NCBI RefSeq assembly: GCF_004359195.1
Contig: NZ_CP037954.1
Coordinates: 248,001-312,000 of the forward strand
Reading direction: 5' to 3'
Length of the DNA stretch: 64,000 bases
Origin: Chryseobacterium salivictor
GTDB lineage: Bacteria > Bacteroidota > Bacteroidia > Flavobacteriales > Weeksellaceae
The notes below the pieces were generated by a model, which saw only the letters and a list, made by a program, of their open reading frames with translations, did no database searches and had not been told where the DNA came from. This document shows, piece after piece, positions 9,071 through 18,179 of the stretch. Made by a program: the position numbers and the translations under genes. Numbering within the stretch: the first letter of the stretch is position 1; each line of letters begins with the position of its first letter.

Positions 9071-9766
9071 TTAATAAACCGTTCCTGCGAAAGGATCTGT
9101 GGTACTTTTTGTTTGATTCCACTTATATTGATGCGTCCAGTAAGCTACTTTCATTGAGAGAATTCCCAAACCAGCGCCGAAAAGAACATCTGAAACATAA
9201 TGCTTATTGTTTGCGATTCTCATCACGCCCACTGCTGTTGCGGTACCGTAAGCGGCATAAGGAACCCATTTATATCTATCCCCATATTCGATGGAAAGCA
9301 TGGTAGCTCCAGCAAAAACATTTGCGGTATGACCGGAAGGAAACGCGTAAGCAGTCCCATCTGGTCGCGTGTGTTTTAAAGTTGTTTTCAAAATATAAAC
9401 CGCGCCCAGATTTAGCAGCTGCCCTTTTATTAAAATTGCAGTTCGGTTTTGCCAGTCGGTTCTGGGTTTCATGCCGGCGAGTTCAAAACCGTAAATCGCA
9501 ACGAAAGGAGCAAATTGTAAATAATCATCTGCATGATTTTGGAAACCGAACAGATGTTCGTTTCGCTCTTCCACCAATTCATTTTTTAACGATTCCGAAC
9601 CGCTTCCATCTGAAATGATTCCCGAAAGCATCAAACCTGCGGGGACGTACAACTTTTTATATCGAAAGTCAAACCGCTTATTCTGCGTTTTTAATGTATC
9701 CCTAACTTGAGCGAAATTAAAGCAGTGCAAATTCAAAATCATCAGGAATAGAAAGATTTTTTTCAT
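9071..9766 (-). CDS. PAP2-family phosphatase
   Basis: A 231-residue PAP2 protein with signal peptide (FLFLMILNLHCFNFAQ). The three catalytic motifs are intact: LKHTRP, PSGHTANVFAG and NNKHYVSDVLFG. It stands directly before the second PAP2 gene with 2 nt between the reading frames, so they are one transcript. Two such paralogues in a row suggest related substrates in the envelope, such as lipid phosphates or undecaprenyl pyrophosphate; which one is not visible. An AT-rich perfect hairpin (9768-9791) lies immediately before the start codon. Confidence 0.9.
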   Translation of the reverse strand: MKKIFLFLMILNLHCFNFAQVRDTLKTQNKRFDFRYKKLYVPAGLMLSGIISDGSGSESLKNELVEERNEHLFGFQNHADDYLQFAPFVAIYGFELAGMKPRTDWQNRTAILIKGQLLNLGAVYILKTTLKHTRPDGTAYAFPSGHTANVFAGATMLSIEYGDRYKWVPYAAYGTATAVGVMRIANNKHYVSDVLFGAGLGILSMKVAYWTHQYKWNQTKSTTDPFAGTVY

Positions 9767-9767
9767 G

Positions 9768-9791
9768 TTATAATTTTAAGTAAAATTATAA
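9768..9791 (-). repeat. AT-rich perfect inverted repeat before the PAP2 start
   Basis: TTATAATTTTA at 9768-9778 and its exact complement at 9781-9791 lie 1 nt upstream of the minus-strand ATG at 9766. In RNA this would form an 11-bp AU stem with a very tight turn, next to the start codon. It could be an operator or chance in AT-rich DNA. Confidence 0.5.
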
Positions 9792-9922
9792 AAATTGATG
9801 CTACTCTACATTAAATATCATATAAATATAACGAAATCATTTGCTTAGTGATTTTAGTTGAAGAAAATTTACTATTTATTCATTTCTTAACTTACATCAA
9901 TGCCAAAGACCGCAATCGGAAT

Positions 9923-9930
9923 TATCTTTG
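9923..9930 (+). promoter_or_regulatory. -7 box of the YceI gene
   Basis: TATCTTTG, an exact TAnnTTTG match. Transcription would start near 9934, giving a leader of about 33 nt that ends in an A-rich stretch before the ATG at 9967. Confidence 0.6.
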
Positions 9931-9966
9931 CACTACAAAATATTAATAATAAATAAAAAAAACATT

Positions 9967-10476
9967 ATGGCGACAAAATGGAATTTAGATCCAACTCACA
10001 GTGAAATTACTTTTAAAGTAAGACACATGATGATTTCTAACGTTAAAGGTGGCTTCACCAATTTCAATGTAGAAATGGAAGCGGAAGACGATACTTTCAA
10101 AAACGTACATGTAAAAGTGACAATTCATACAGATTCTATCAACACGAACAATACCGACCGCGATAACCATTTGAAAAGTGAAGATTTCTTCAATGTTGCC
10201 GCAAACCCCGTAATTACTTTTGAATCTGATTCTTTGACCAGTGATGTTACAGGAAATCTGACGATCAACGGTATTACAAAACCAGTAAAATTAGATGTAG
10301 ATTTCGGTGGAATCAATGTAGATCCTTGGGGACAAACCAAAGCCGGTTTCTCTTTTGAAGGTAAAATCAGCAGAAAAGATTTTGGTTTAAACTGGAACGC
10401 AGCTTTGGAAACAGGTGGCGTAATGGTTTCTGACGAGGTGAAAATTGCAGGCGACCTACAATTTGTAAAAGCATAA
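9967..10476 (+). CDS. YceI-family lipocalin-like protein
   Basis: A 169-residue YceI protein: WNLDPTHSEITFKVRHMM at the N terminus, FTNFNVEM, LKSEDFFNVAANPVITFES and GITKPVKLDVDFGG. The frame is open from 9928, but the ATG at 9967 gives the usual start ATKWNLDP and matches the leader. YceI proteins form an extended beta-barrel that binds a polyisoprenoid; many are periplasmic, but this copy has no signal peptide, so it is likely cytoplasmic. Single-gene transcript. Confidence 0.9.
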   Translation: MATKWNLDPTHSEITFKVRHMMISNVKGGFTNFNVEMEAEDDTFKNVHVKVTIHTDSINTNNTDRDNHLKSEDFFNVAANPVITFESDSLTSDVTGNLTINGITKPVKLDVDFGGINVDPWGQTKAGFSFEGKISRKDFGLNWNAALETGGVMVSDEVKIAGDLQFVKA

Positions 10477-10558
10477 AATAAAATTTCATAGTTGATTTTT
10501 CAAGGTTCACTCTGATTTTTAGTCGGGTGAACTTTGTTTTTTTTAAAGCATATTTAAA

Positions 10559-11386
10559 ATGAATATCCAAGATTTATCGAGCATTTCCGACCGTTTTCAG
10601 GAAACCGAAAAAATGCCGGTTCTTTTTCTCGGTCACGGTTCGCCGATGAATGCGATAGAAGAAAACCAGTTTGTACAGGGGTTCCGAAAAATCTCGAAAG
10701 AAATTCCGAAACCTAATGCTATTCTCTGTATTTCTGCGCACTGGTTTACCAAGGGAACTTTTGTTACCGCCATGGAAATGCCGAAAACCATTCATGATTT
10801 TTATGGTTTTCCGAAAGAACTTTTTGAGGTTCAGTATCCGGCAAAAGGAAGTCCCGAACTGGCAAAAGAAACAGCAGCGTTACTGGCTCCTACTTTTGTA
10901 GGCGAAGACCACAACTGGGGACTGGATCACGGTGCGTGGAGTGTCATCAGACATCTTTATCCCAACGCAGACATTCCGGTCATTCAGCTGAGTATTGATT
11001 ATACCAAACCACCGCAATTTCATTTTGATCTGGCAAGTCAACTTCAAAAGTTACGAAAAAAAGGAATTTTGATAATCGGCAGTGGAAATATCGTTCATAA
11101 TTTGCGGCTGGTAGATTTCCGAAATATCGATACGGTAGGTTACGGCTACGACTGGGCTTTGGAAGCCCGCGAAAAAACAAACAACTGGATCCTGGACGGT
11201 AATTTTAAAAATCTTATTGATTATCAGAAACACGGAACATTTCTACAAACTGCTGTTCCCACGCCCGATCATTTTCTGCCCCTCATTTATTCTTTAGGTT
11301 TAAAGGAAAAATCGGAAGAACTCTCATTATTCAATGACGAATTAATTGGCGGAAGCCTGAGTATGACCAGCGTAAGGATTGGTTAA
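10559..11386 (+). CDS. ygiD: 4,5-DOPA dioxygenase extradiol-like protein
   Basis: A 275-residue class III extradiol ring-cleavage dioxygenase of the YgiD/DODA branch. Metal-ligand histidines are visible in LFLGHGSPMNAIE and SAHWFTKGTF, and further family marks are DHGAWSVIRHLYP, QLSIDY and GSGNIVHNLRL. YgiD cleaves L-DOPA in vitro and needs zinc or iron; the natural substrate in bacteria is unknown. It has a hairpin terminator just after the stop and lies 82 nt behind the YceI gene. Confidence 0.9.
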   Translation: MNIQDLSSISDRFQETEKMPVLFLGHGSPMNAIEENQFVQGFRKISKEIPKPNAILCISAHWFTKGTFVTAMEMPKTIHDFYGFPKELFEVQYPAKGSPELAKETAALLAPTFVGEDHNWGLDHGAWSVIRHLYPNADIPVIQLSIDYTKPPQFHFDLASQLQKLRKKGILIIGSGNIVHNLRLVDFRNIDTVGYGYDWALEAREKTNNWILDGNFKNLIDYQKHGTFLQTAVPTPDHFLPLIYSLGLKEKSEELSLFNDELIGGSLSMTSVRIG

Positions 11387-11398
11387 ATTAAAAATAAA

Positions 11399-11430
11399 AA
11401 AAAGATTCAGAAATTTTCTGAATCTTTTTT
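11399..11430. terminator. Bidirectional terminator
   Basis: AAAAGATTCAG and CTGAATCTTTT pair across an AT-rich loop, with A's before and T's after, so it can work in both directions. It separates the convergent ygiD-like and carboxylase genes. Confidence 0.85.
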
Positions 11431-11464
11431 TTATGCTGTTTATAGAATCCAGTTCCTTAAATTT

Positions 11465-13093
11465 TCAAACCTGAATCACTCCTAAATTAAATTTCTCCGT
11501 AATTGGTGCATGGTTAGCGGCTTCAATTCCCATAGAAATCCATTTTCTGGTATCTACAGGATTAATGATGGCATCGGTCCATAATCTAGCTGCGGCATAA
11601 GTGGGCTCCGTCTGTTTTTGGTATTTTTTGGAAATGGAATCCAGAATTTCCTGATGTTCTTTTTCTCCGATTTCTATGCCTTGCTTTTTTAAAGTTGAAG
11701 TCTGAATTTGCGCCAGAACTTTCGCAGCCTGGCTTCCGCCCATTACCGCTAGTTCCGCCCATGGCCAGGCAACAATTAATCTTGGATCATACGCTTTTCC
11801 ACACATCGCGTAATTTCCGGCACCGTAGGAATTCCCTGTAATTACTGTAAATTTCGGCACTACGGAATTAGAAACAGCATTTACCATTTTTGCACCGTCT
11901 TTGATGATTCCACCTTGTTCAGATTTGGAACCTACCATAAATCCGGTCACGTCCTGTAAGAATAATAATGGGATTTTTCGCTGGTTACAATTGGCAATAA
12001 AACGCGTCGCTTTATCAGCAGAGTCCGAATAAATAACGCCGCCAAACTGCATTTCTCCTTTTCCGTTTTTTACTAATTTCCGTTGATTGGCGACAATTCC
12101 TACGCTCCAACCGTCGATTCTTGCGGTCGCACAAATAATTGATTTGCCATAGTCCGGTTTGTACTCTTCGTATTCGGAATTATCAACCAGACATTTAATA
12201 ATATTAAAAGTATCGTATTGATCTGATCGTGAAACCGGCATGTGTCCGAAAATATTTTCGATATTTTCTTTTGGCGGGAAACTTTCGATTCTGTCGAAAC
12301 CTGCTTTTTCGAAATCGCCGATGGACTTCATGATATTTTTAATTCTATCTAAAGCATCTTTATCGTCTTTCGCCTTATAATCGGTCACACCGGAAATTTC
12401 GCAATGGGTAGTAGCTCCTCCTAAAGTTTCATTATCAATGGTTTCACCAATCGCCGCTTTCACCAGATAACTTCCGGCTAAAAATATAGAACCCGTTTTA
12501 TCTACAATCATCGCTTCATCGCTCATAATCGGAAGATAGGCGCCACCTGCCACACAGCTTCCCATTACCGCAGAAATCTGGATAATTCCCATAGAGCTCA
12601 TTTTTGCATTGTTCCTGAATATTCTTCCAAAATGTTCTTTGTCGGGAAAAATCTCATCCTGCATTGGCAAGAAAACCCCTGCAGAATCTACCAGATAAAT
12701 AATGGGCAATTTATTTTCCATGGAAATTTCCTGAGCGCGAAGATTTTTTTTTGCCGTTATCGGAAACCAGGCACCCGCTTTTACGGAGGCGTCATTGGCC
12801 ACCACCAGGCATTGCCGGCCGGAAACATAACCCATAACTACCACTACTCCGGCACTCGGGCAACCGCCATGTTCCTCATACATTTCATAACCGGCAAAAG
12901 CACCGATTTCAATAGAATCTGCGTTTTTATCAAGAAGATAGTCGATTCGTTCGCGCGCCGTTAACTTGCCTTCATCTCTTTGTTTTTGCAACCGTTTTTC
13001 TCCACCACCTTTCTTTATTTCAGAAAGCAAAGTGGTAATAGCGCCGAGTTTTAATTTATTTTGATCTTCTCTTTTGTTAAATTCTAAATCCAT
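11465..13093 (-). CDS. Acyl-CoA carboxylase, carboxyltransferase subunit (methylcrotonoyl-CoA type)
   Basis: A 542-residue carboxyltransferase with both crotonase-like halves: KLTARERIDYLLD, GGCPSAGVVVV, NDASVKAGAWFPIT and VDSAGVFLPMQDE in the first, and LFLQDVTGFMVG, GAKMVNAVSN, GNSYGAGNYAMCG and AELAVMGGSQAAKVLAQIQ in the second. The pattern and length fit the beta subunit of methylcrotonoyl-CoA carboxylase in leucine breakdown, though geranyl- or propionyl-CoA types are related. No biotin carboxylase or biotin-carrier gene is beside it, so its partner must be encoded elsewhere. Confidence 0.88.
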   Translation of the reverse strand: MDLEFNKREDQNKLKLGAITTLLSEIKKGGGEKRLQKQRDEGKLTARERIDYLLDKNADSIEIGAFAGYEMYEEHGGCPSAGVVVVMGYVSGRQCLVVANDASVKAGAWFPITAKKNLRAQEISMENKLPIIYLVDSAGVFLPMQDEIFPDKEHFGRIFRNNAKMSSMGIIQISAVMGSCVAGGAYLPIMSDEAMIVDKTGSIFLAGSYLVKAAIGETIDNETLGGATTHCEISGVTDYKAKDDKDALDRIKNIMKSIGDFEKAGFDRIESFPPKENIENIFGHMPVSRSDQYDTFNIIKCLVDNSEYEEYKPDYGKSIICATARIDGWSVGIVANQRKLVKNGKGEMQFGGVIYSDSADKATRFIANCNQRKIPLLFLQDVTGFMVGSKSEQGGIIKDGAKMVNAVSNSVVPKFTVITGNSYGAGNYAMCGKAYDPRLIVAWPWAELAVMGGSQAAKVLAQIQTSTLKKQGIEIGEKEHQEILDSISKKYQKQTEPTYAAARLWTDAIINPVDTRKWISMGIEAANHAPITEKFNLGVIQV

Positions 13094-13166
13094 ACGTGAA
13101 AAAAATTTTCTTAAAGATAAGTTTTTTTAAGATAATTCCGGAAGAAACATGCATTACAACTAATGA

Positions 13167-13200
13167 TTTGAAACACAGAAAATTATTTTGCATAATTTTG
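13167..13200 (+). promoter_or_regulatory. Promoter of a putative small RNA
   Basis: TTTG at 13167-13170 and TAATTTTG at 13193-13200 are spaced by 22 nt, close to the 20-21 nt seen for the tRNA-Phe and mutS2 promoters in this window. Transcription is expected near 13204. Confidence 0.65.
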
Positions 13201-13203
13201 GAG

Positions 13204-13326
13204 GATCAAACAAAATAAAAGAACCAAAATCCCGTTACAATTGCTTGGAATTATTCCTGATTTATTTTTTTAGTAGTTTATTATTTGAAGAACCCTGAAA
13301 GTTGTGAAATTTTCAGGGTTTTTTTT
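13204..13326 (+). ncRNA. Putative small RNA, about 120 nt
   Basis: A full promoter (13167-13200) is followed by about 85 nt without any ATG and then a strong GC-capped intrinsic terminator (13291-13326). No ORF runs through it, and the next gene has its own -7 box after the terminator. The stretch between the divergently placed carboxylase start (13093) and the transporter start therefore looks like an independent noncoding transcript. It could belong to a known family such as 6S or the Flavo-1 motif; I cannot fold or compare it here. Confidence 0.5.
13291..13326 (+). terminator. Terminator of the putative small RNA
   Basis: AACCCTGAAA at 13291-13300 pairs perfectly with TTTCAGGGTT at 13311-13320 over a 10-nt loop, followed by six more T's. 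It has no protein gene upstream on the plus strand. Confidence 0.88.
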
Positions 13327-13371
13327 CAGTAAATGAAGAGGTTATTGTTCTTATAATCTAAATTGGATTTG

Positions 13372-13379
13372 TAGATTTG
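13372..13379 (+). promoter_or_regulatory. -7 box of the DMT transporter gene
   Basis: TAGATTTG matches TAnnTTTG. Its start point near 13383 lies before the GTG at 13402, consistent with that start codon. Confidence 0.5.
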
Positions 13380-13401
13380 CAAAAGTTAAAATTTAAAAAT
13401 A

Positions 13402-14295
13402 GTGGTTAAAAATTCTGCCCTTTTTCGCCTTCACATGATTGTATTTCTTTGGGGATTTACTGCCATTTTAGGAAAACTCATTTCCGCCAATGCCCAGGTG
13501 CTTACTTTTTACCGCATGCTTTTCGCAGCGCTGTTTTTATTTATTTTCATCCGTTTTTTCAAAAAAGAAAGCATCAAAATTTCTAAAAAGCTTTTCATTC
13601 AGCTTTCGGTAATTGGAGGATTCATGGCCTTTCACTGGCTCTGTTTTTTCCACGCGATCAAGGTTTCGAATGTTTCCATTGCACTGAGCTGTTTATCGCT
13701 TTCCACCTTGTTTGCTTCTATTTTGGAACCTGTTATTTTTAAAAGGAAGATCGACATTTCAGAGGTGATCATGGGAGTGGTGATCGTGATCTGTATGGGC
13801 CTCATTTTCAAGACCGAATTTCAGTATAAAGAAGGAATTTTCTATGGAATTCTTACCGCTCTTTTCGGAACCATATTTTCTGTTTTTAATGGAAAGATCT
13901 TTGGCAAAACCAGTTCCGGTAACATTATTTTCTATGAAATATTTTCGGGATTCCTTATTCTAACCGCATTTTTTCTATTGACGGGGCAGATTTTTCACCT
14001 TAATGAAATAAGCACCCATGATTTGACGTTAGTTATCATATTAGCAAGTATTTTCACCGCTTTCCCGATGTTGGAATCTGTGAATTTAATGAAATACATT
14101 TCGCCGTTTACCTTAATTTTAACGGTAAATCTGGAGCCGGTTTACGGGATTATTCTGGCTTTTTTTATCTTTGGTGAATCTGAGGAAATGAGCCCCATAT
14201 TTTACGGTGCTTCTTTAATTATGATTTTGGCAATTATTGTTAATGGAGTTTTAAAGTCAAGAAAAAATACAGCTGCAAAAAAAGCACAGAATTGA
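13402..14295 (+). CDS. DMT-superfamily transporter (EamA domains)
   Basis: A 297-residue integral membrane protein with about ten hydrophobic segments forming two EamA repeats: the first starts at RLHMIVFLWGFTAILGKLIS, the second near GIFYGILTALFGTIFSVFNG. These transporters export metabolites or amino acids; the substrate is unknown. The start is a GTG at 13402, since the first helix begins only a few residues later; the next ATG (13435) would shorten it by 11. Its stop overlaps the following ATG (TGATG), so the PorV-like gene is translationally coupled. Confidence 0.88.
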   Translation: MVKNSALFRLHMIVFLWGFTAILGKLISANAQVLTFYRMLFAALFLFIFIRFFKKESIKISKKLFIQLSVIGGFMAFHWLCFFHAIKVSNVSIALSCLSLSTLFASILEPVIFKRKIDISEVIMGVVIVICMGLIFKTEFQYKEGIFYGILTALFGTIFSVFNGKIFGKTSSGNIIFYEIFSGFLILTAFFLLTGQIFHLNEISTHDLTLVIILASIFTAFPMLESVNLMKYISPFTLILTVNLEPVYGIILAFFIFGESEEMSPIFYGASLIMILAIIVNGVLKSRKNTAAKKAQN

Positions 14296-15377
14296 TGAGA
14301 AAATTATTCTTTGCCGCTTTGGTTACTTCAGGAGTTTTTTCTGAAGCACAAATTGTGCGAAAATATTCAAACGAATTTCTCAATATCGGAGCTGGTGCGA
14401 GAGGTCTGGCAATGGGCGGTGCGGTAATTTCTAATCAAAATGATGTTTATTCGCCAATGTGGAATCCGGCAGGATTAATCGGCGTTGACCGTGATTGGCA
14501 GGGAGCAGCAATGCATGCTGAATATTTTGAATCGATCGCCAAATACGACTATATCGCTTATGCAAAACCGTTGGATAACAAAGGAGGAGTTTTTGCAATT
14601 TCCATCGTCCGACTCGGAGTTGACAACATCCTGAATACTACACAACTTATTGATCCTGAAGGAAATATCGACTACGATAAAATCACCAGTTTTTCACAGT
14701 CCGATTATGCGGCGTTACTTTCTTATGCCTTTCATCCTGGCGGAAATCAGAAAATAGATGTCGGTGTTAATGCAAAATTAGTCTACAGAAATGTCGGAAA
14801 ATTTGCAAGTGGCTATGGTTTTGGTTTTGATTTGGGAGCGGTTTATCATTCCGACAACGGCTGGAATTATGGCGCTGTAATGAAAGATATTACAACTACG
14901 GTAAACTTCTGGACCATCAATCAGAAAGAACTTTCGGCCGTGGTGAACGGTGAGGAATTTAATCCCGCTCCAAAAGATAAAATGGAATTAACCATGCCTA
15001 AATTAAATGTAGGAATGAGCAGAAATTTCGAAATCAACCGGGATTTGGAACTCATGCCAGAAGCGGGAATCAATGTTGATTTCGCCAAAACGGCAGCGGT
15101 TATTTCGACCGATTTTGCAAGTATTACGCCTTATGCGGGCGCCGAACTTAAATTTCAGGATATGATTTTTGTGAGAGTTGGTTTAAACAGATTTCAAACT
15201 ATAACCGATATCGAAAATCTAAAAAGAAAAGTTTCCTTTCAGCCCAGTGCTGGGATTGGAATTAAATACCACGGTTTAACTTTAGATTATGCAATTACCA
15301 ATTCGGGAATCGGTGGCTCTAACTTCTATTCTAATTTCTTTTCTCTGAAATTGGATATGGGAGATTTCAGAAATTAA
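14295..15377 (+). CDS. PorV/PorQ-family outer-membrane protein
   Basis: A 360-residue protein with signal peptide (FFAALVTSGVFSEAQ) and a beta-barrel-like body. The start after cleavage, FLNIGAGARGLAMGGAVISN followed by YSPMWNPAGL, is the PorV/PorQ/UPF0164 signature, and the final NFYSNFFSLKLDMGDF gives a barrel-type ending. PorV shuttles T9SS cargo, but PorV itself is longer and the family has several paralogues, so this is a related member and not proven to be part of secretion. It overlaps the transporter stop by one base. Confidence 0.8.
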   Translation: MRKLFFAALVTSGVFSEAQIVRKYSNEFLNIGAGARGLAMGGAVISNQNDVYSPMWNPAGLIGVDRDWQGAAMHAEYFESIAKYDYIAYAKPLDNKGGVFAISIVRLGVDNILNTTQLIDPEGNIDYDKITSFSQSDYAALLSYAFHPGGNQKIDVGVNAKLVYRNVGKFASGYGFGFDLGAVYHSDNGWNYGAVMKDITTTVNFWTINQKELSAVVNGEEFNPAPKDKMELTMPKLNVGMSRNFEINRDLELMPEAGINVDFAKTAAVISTDFASITPYAGAELKFQDMIFVRVGLNRFQTITDIENLKRKVSFQPSAGIGIKYHGLTLDYAITNSGIGGSNFYSNFFSLKLDMGDFRN

Positions 15378-15598
15378 TACTGATTTAAAAACTTCCGATT
15401 TAACGTCAAGCTTAATTTTTCGCAAATTTTCTTAAACCCCAAAAATCACATAAAGGAACGGGTTACTTTCCACAAAACAATTTCCGGAAGAAATTTTAAT
15501 GAACTTAATTCCTTCACTTTTCTTAATGGTTAAAATTTTAATTTTAATTTGAGAAGTAACATTTTCAGATTGCACAGATTTCTTTCAAATAAAAAAAA

Positions 15599-15617
15599 AC
15601 CACGAAAAACTTCGTGG
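15599..15617 (-). terminator. Terminator after the aldehyde dehydrogenase gene
   Basis: On the minus strand CCACGAA and TTCGTGG flank a short T-rich loop and are followed by about nine T's. It serves the dehydrogenase gene ending at 15674. The convergent PorV-like transcript could also use the hairpin, with a weaker T-run. Confidence 0.8.
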
Positions 15618-15634
15618 TTTCGTGGCTTTTTGTG

Positions 15635-15667
15635 AGCGCTGTTAGAGCTCTAAGCTGTAACAGCGCT
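15635..15667. repeat. GC-rich inverted repeat next to the terminator
   Basis: AGCGCTGTTA at 15635-15644 pairs perfectly with TAACAGCGCT at 15658-15667. It lies between the dehydrogenase stop and its T-run terminator. The remaining 250 nt of this gap (15378-15598) show no gene. Confidence 0.75.
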
Positions 15668-15673
15668 TAAGCT

Positions 15674-18067
15674 TTATGCTCCATAAGGAATCCAGATATT
15701 TTTAATTTCTGTCGCGTGTCTTAAAAACTCCTGACCTTCACCATGTTTTGGATTCAGCCAGTTTCTGTGTTTTCCAAAATTCACCCACGAACGTTTCATG
15801 GAATCGGTGGAAAGTAATTCGACATTTTTGCTTCCTTCCTGAGTTCCGAAATACCAAATTCCTTCCACATTATAATGTTTCGCGAGTTCATTGGCTAATT
15901 CCTCTTTTGGACCGGTTACAATATTCACCGTTCCGGCAGGAACATCAGAGGTTTCTAAAATCTGATAAAAATCGGTGGCTGAAAATGGCTGCTTTTCAGA
16001 TGGAATGACCACTACCCTGTTTCCCATCGCAATTGCCGGAATTACCGTTGAAATAAATCCTAACAACGGATTTTCTTCCGGACAAACAATTGCCATTACA
16101 CCGATTGCTTCGGGCATTGCTAAAGTAACCATTCTTTGAACGGTAGAATGCGCTGCGCCATCATATTTATCGGAATAAGCGGCGTAAGTATAAATTCTTT
16201 CAATTGATTTTTCCACCTCATCCTGAGCAGATTCTAAAGATTGATTCGTCATCTCCACAATTCTTTCTGCAAATTCTTCTGAACGAATTGCTAAATTTTC
16301 GGCGATATAATAAAGAACCTGCGCTCTGGCATGACCGGTCATTCCACCCCAAGATTTTTCGGCGTGCGCTGCTTCAACGGCATTTCTGATATCTTTTCTG
16401 TTCCCTTCAGAAACTTCTCCGATATATTCACCGAAAGCATTTTTGATTTCTGTGCTGTAACCACCATCTGGGCGGGCTTGTTTTCCCCCGATATACATTT
16501 TCGTCGTACGGTTGATTTCTGCCAAAGTATTTTTTGCTTTTTTACCCTCTTTCGGTTTTTCAGTTTTGGGCAAAATTGGTTTTGCGGTAAATTCGGCTTC
16601 AACTCTTGGTTTCATATATTCATACAAACCTTCTTTTCCGCCTTCTCTACCGAAACCGGATTCTCGGTACCCACCAAATCCAGCAGCGGCATCAAACTGA
16701 TTGGTACAGTTGATCCAAACGCTTCCTGCTTTTATTTTCGGTGCAATATCTAAAGCCAAATTAATATTTTCTGTCCAAACACTTGATGCCAAACCATATC
16801 TCGTATTATTTGCCAAAGCCACTGCTTCTGAATGTGAACGGAAAGTCATCGCGACCAAAACCGGTCCGAAGATTTCTTCCTGAGCAATCACAGCGCTTGT
16901 TGGAACATCGGTAAATAAAGTCGGCGGATAAAACCAGCCGTTTTCTGGAATTCCATTTTTTGGCTGATAAATCGTACAGCCTTCATCGATGCCGATTTGA
17001 ACCATGTCTTTAATGGTTTTCAGCTGAATTGGATCTACGATAGAACCCATATCAACCGCTTTGTCCATTGGATCGCCGATACGCAACGTTTCCATTCTTG
17101 CACGAAGTTTTTTGTAGAAAACCTCAGAAACTGATTCCTGAATTAACAGTCTGGAACCGGCACAACAAACCTGTCCCTGATTGAACCAGATCGCATCTAC
17201 AATTCCTTCCACCGCAGAATCCAAATCTGCATCTTCAAAAACGATGAATGGTGATTTCCCACCCAACTCAAGAGATATTTTCTTACCTGTTCCGGCGATA
17301 TTTGTTCTTAATATTTTACCTACTTTGGTTGAACCTGTGAAAGCCACTTTCTGAATGTCTTTATGATTGACCAAAGCATTTCCGGCAACAGTTCCTTTTC
17401 CCGTGACTATATTTACAACCCCTTTTGGAAGTCCAACTTTCTCACAGATTTCCGCAAAAAGCAAAGCGGTTAAAGAGGTATATTCTGCAGGTTTCAAAAC
17501 GATGGTATTTCCCATGGCCAAAGCCGGGGCTACTTTCCAGGAAAGCATCATTAAAGGGAAATTCCAGGGAATAATCTGTCCCACCACGCCTATTTCCTGA
17601 TAATCCCGGAATTCGGTATCCATCAATTTTGCCCAGCCTGCGTGATGGTAAAAATGTCTGGCTACAATTGGAATATCGATATCACGGGTTTCACGAATTG
17701 GTTTTCCGTTGTCTAATGTTTCAAGAACCGCAAACAATCTTGAGTGCTTCTGGATTTGTCTTGCGATGGCATACAGATATTTTGCACGTTCGAATCCACC
17801 GATTGCTACCCAGTCTGCAAGTGCACTGTTGGCTGCCATCACGGCTTTGTCGACATCGGTTTCGTCAGCTTCAGCAATCTTGGCTAAAAATTCTTTATTG
17901 GAAGGATTGTTGGAATCCATGTGTTTTTTGGAATGCGGTTTTACCCATTCTCCGCCAATAAATAAGTCGAAATTTCTGTTATGATTTTCTAAAAATTCCA
18001 CAGCAGAAGCTGCGCTTTCTGGAGCTGGACCGTAAACCATGGTGTCGTATATTTCTTTGATTTCCAT
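15674..18067 (-). CDS. Two-domain aldehyde dehydrogenase (ALDH16-like)
   Basis: A 797-residue protein. Residues 1 to about 500 form a complete aldehyde dehydrogenase: IIPWNFPLMM, FTGSTKVG, the base E267 in LELGG and the nucleophile C301 in QGQVCCAGSR. From about 545 a second, partial copy begins (MYIGGKQARPDGGY, MAIVCPEENPLLGF, FGTQEGSKNVELL) and it lacks both the LELGG and the cysteine, so it is non-catalytic. This layout matches ALDH16-type enzymes. It follows deoC on the same strand; acetaldehyde from DeoC is a likely substrate. Start at the ATG 18067; the extra upstream codons from 18121 look untranslated. Confidence 0.9.
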   Translation of the reverse strand: MEIKEIYDTMVYGPAPESAASAVEFLENHNRNFDLFIGGEWVKPHSKKHMDSNNPSNKEFLAKIAEADETDVDKAVMAANSALADWVAIGGFERAKYLYAIARQIQKHSRLFAVLETLDNGKPIRETRDIDIPIVARHFYHHAGWAKLMDTEFRDYQEIGVVGQIIPWNFPLMMLSWKVAPALAMGNTIVLKPAEYTSLTALLFAEICEKVGLPKGVVNIVTGKGTVAGNALVNHKDIQKVAFTGSTKVGKILRTNIAGTGKKISLELGGKSPFIVFEDADLDSAVEGIVDAIWFNQGQVCCAGSRLLIQESVSEVFYKKLRARMETLRIGDPMDKAVDMGSIVDPIQLKTIKDMVQIGIDEGCTIYQPKNGIPENGWFYPPTLFTDVPTSAVIAQEEIFGPVLVAMTFRSHSEAVALANNTRYGLASSVWTENINLALDIAPKIKAGSVWINCTNQFDAAAGFGGYRESGFGREGGKEGLYEYMKPRVEAEFTAKPILPKTEKPKEGKKAKNTLAEINRTTKMYIGGKQARPDGGYSTEIKNAFGEYIGEVSEGNRKDIRNAVEAAHAEKSWGGMTGHARAQVLYYIAENLAIRSEEFAERIVEMTNQSLESAQDEVEKSIERIYTYAAYSDKYDGAAHSTVQRMVTLAMPEAIGVMAIVCPEENPLLGFISTVIPAIAMGNRVVVIPSEKQPFSATDFYQILETSDVPAGTVNIVTGPKEELANELAKHYNVEGIWYFGTQEGSKNVELLSTDSMKRSWVNFGKHRNWLNPKHGEGQEFLRHATEIKNIWIPYGA

Positions 18068-18179
18068 TATGTTGATTTGATAATGTGTTGATTTAGTGAT
18101 GTGACGGTGCAGTAATTTCAACTACAAAGACACAATCGTTCAGTTTCTTTCGGTAGATTAAAAGAGCAATGTTGGATTT

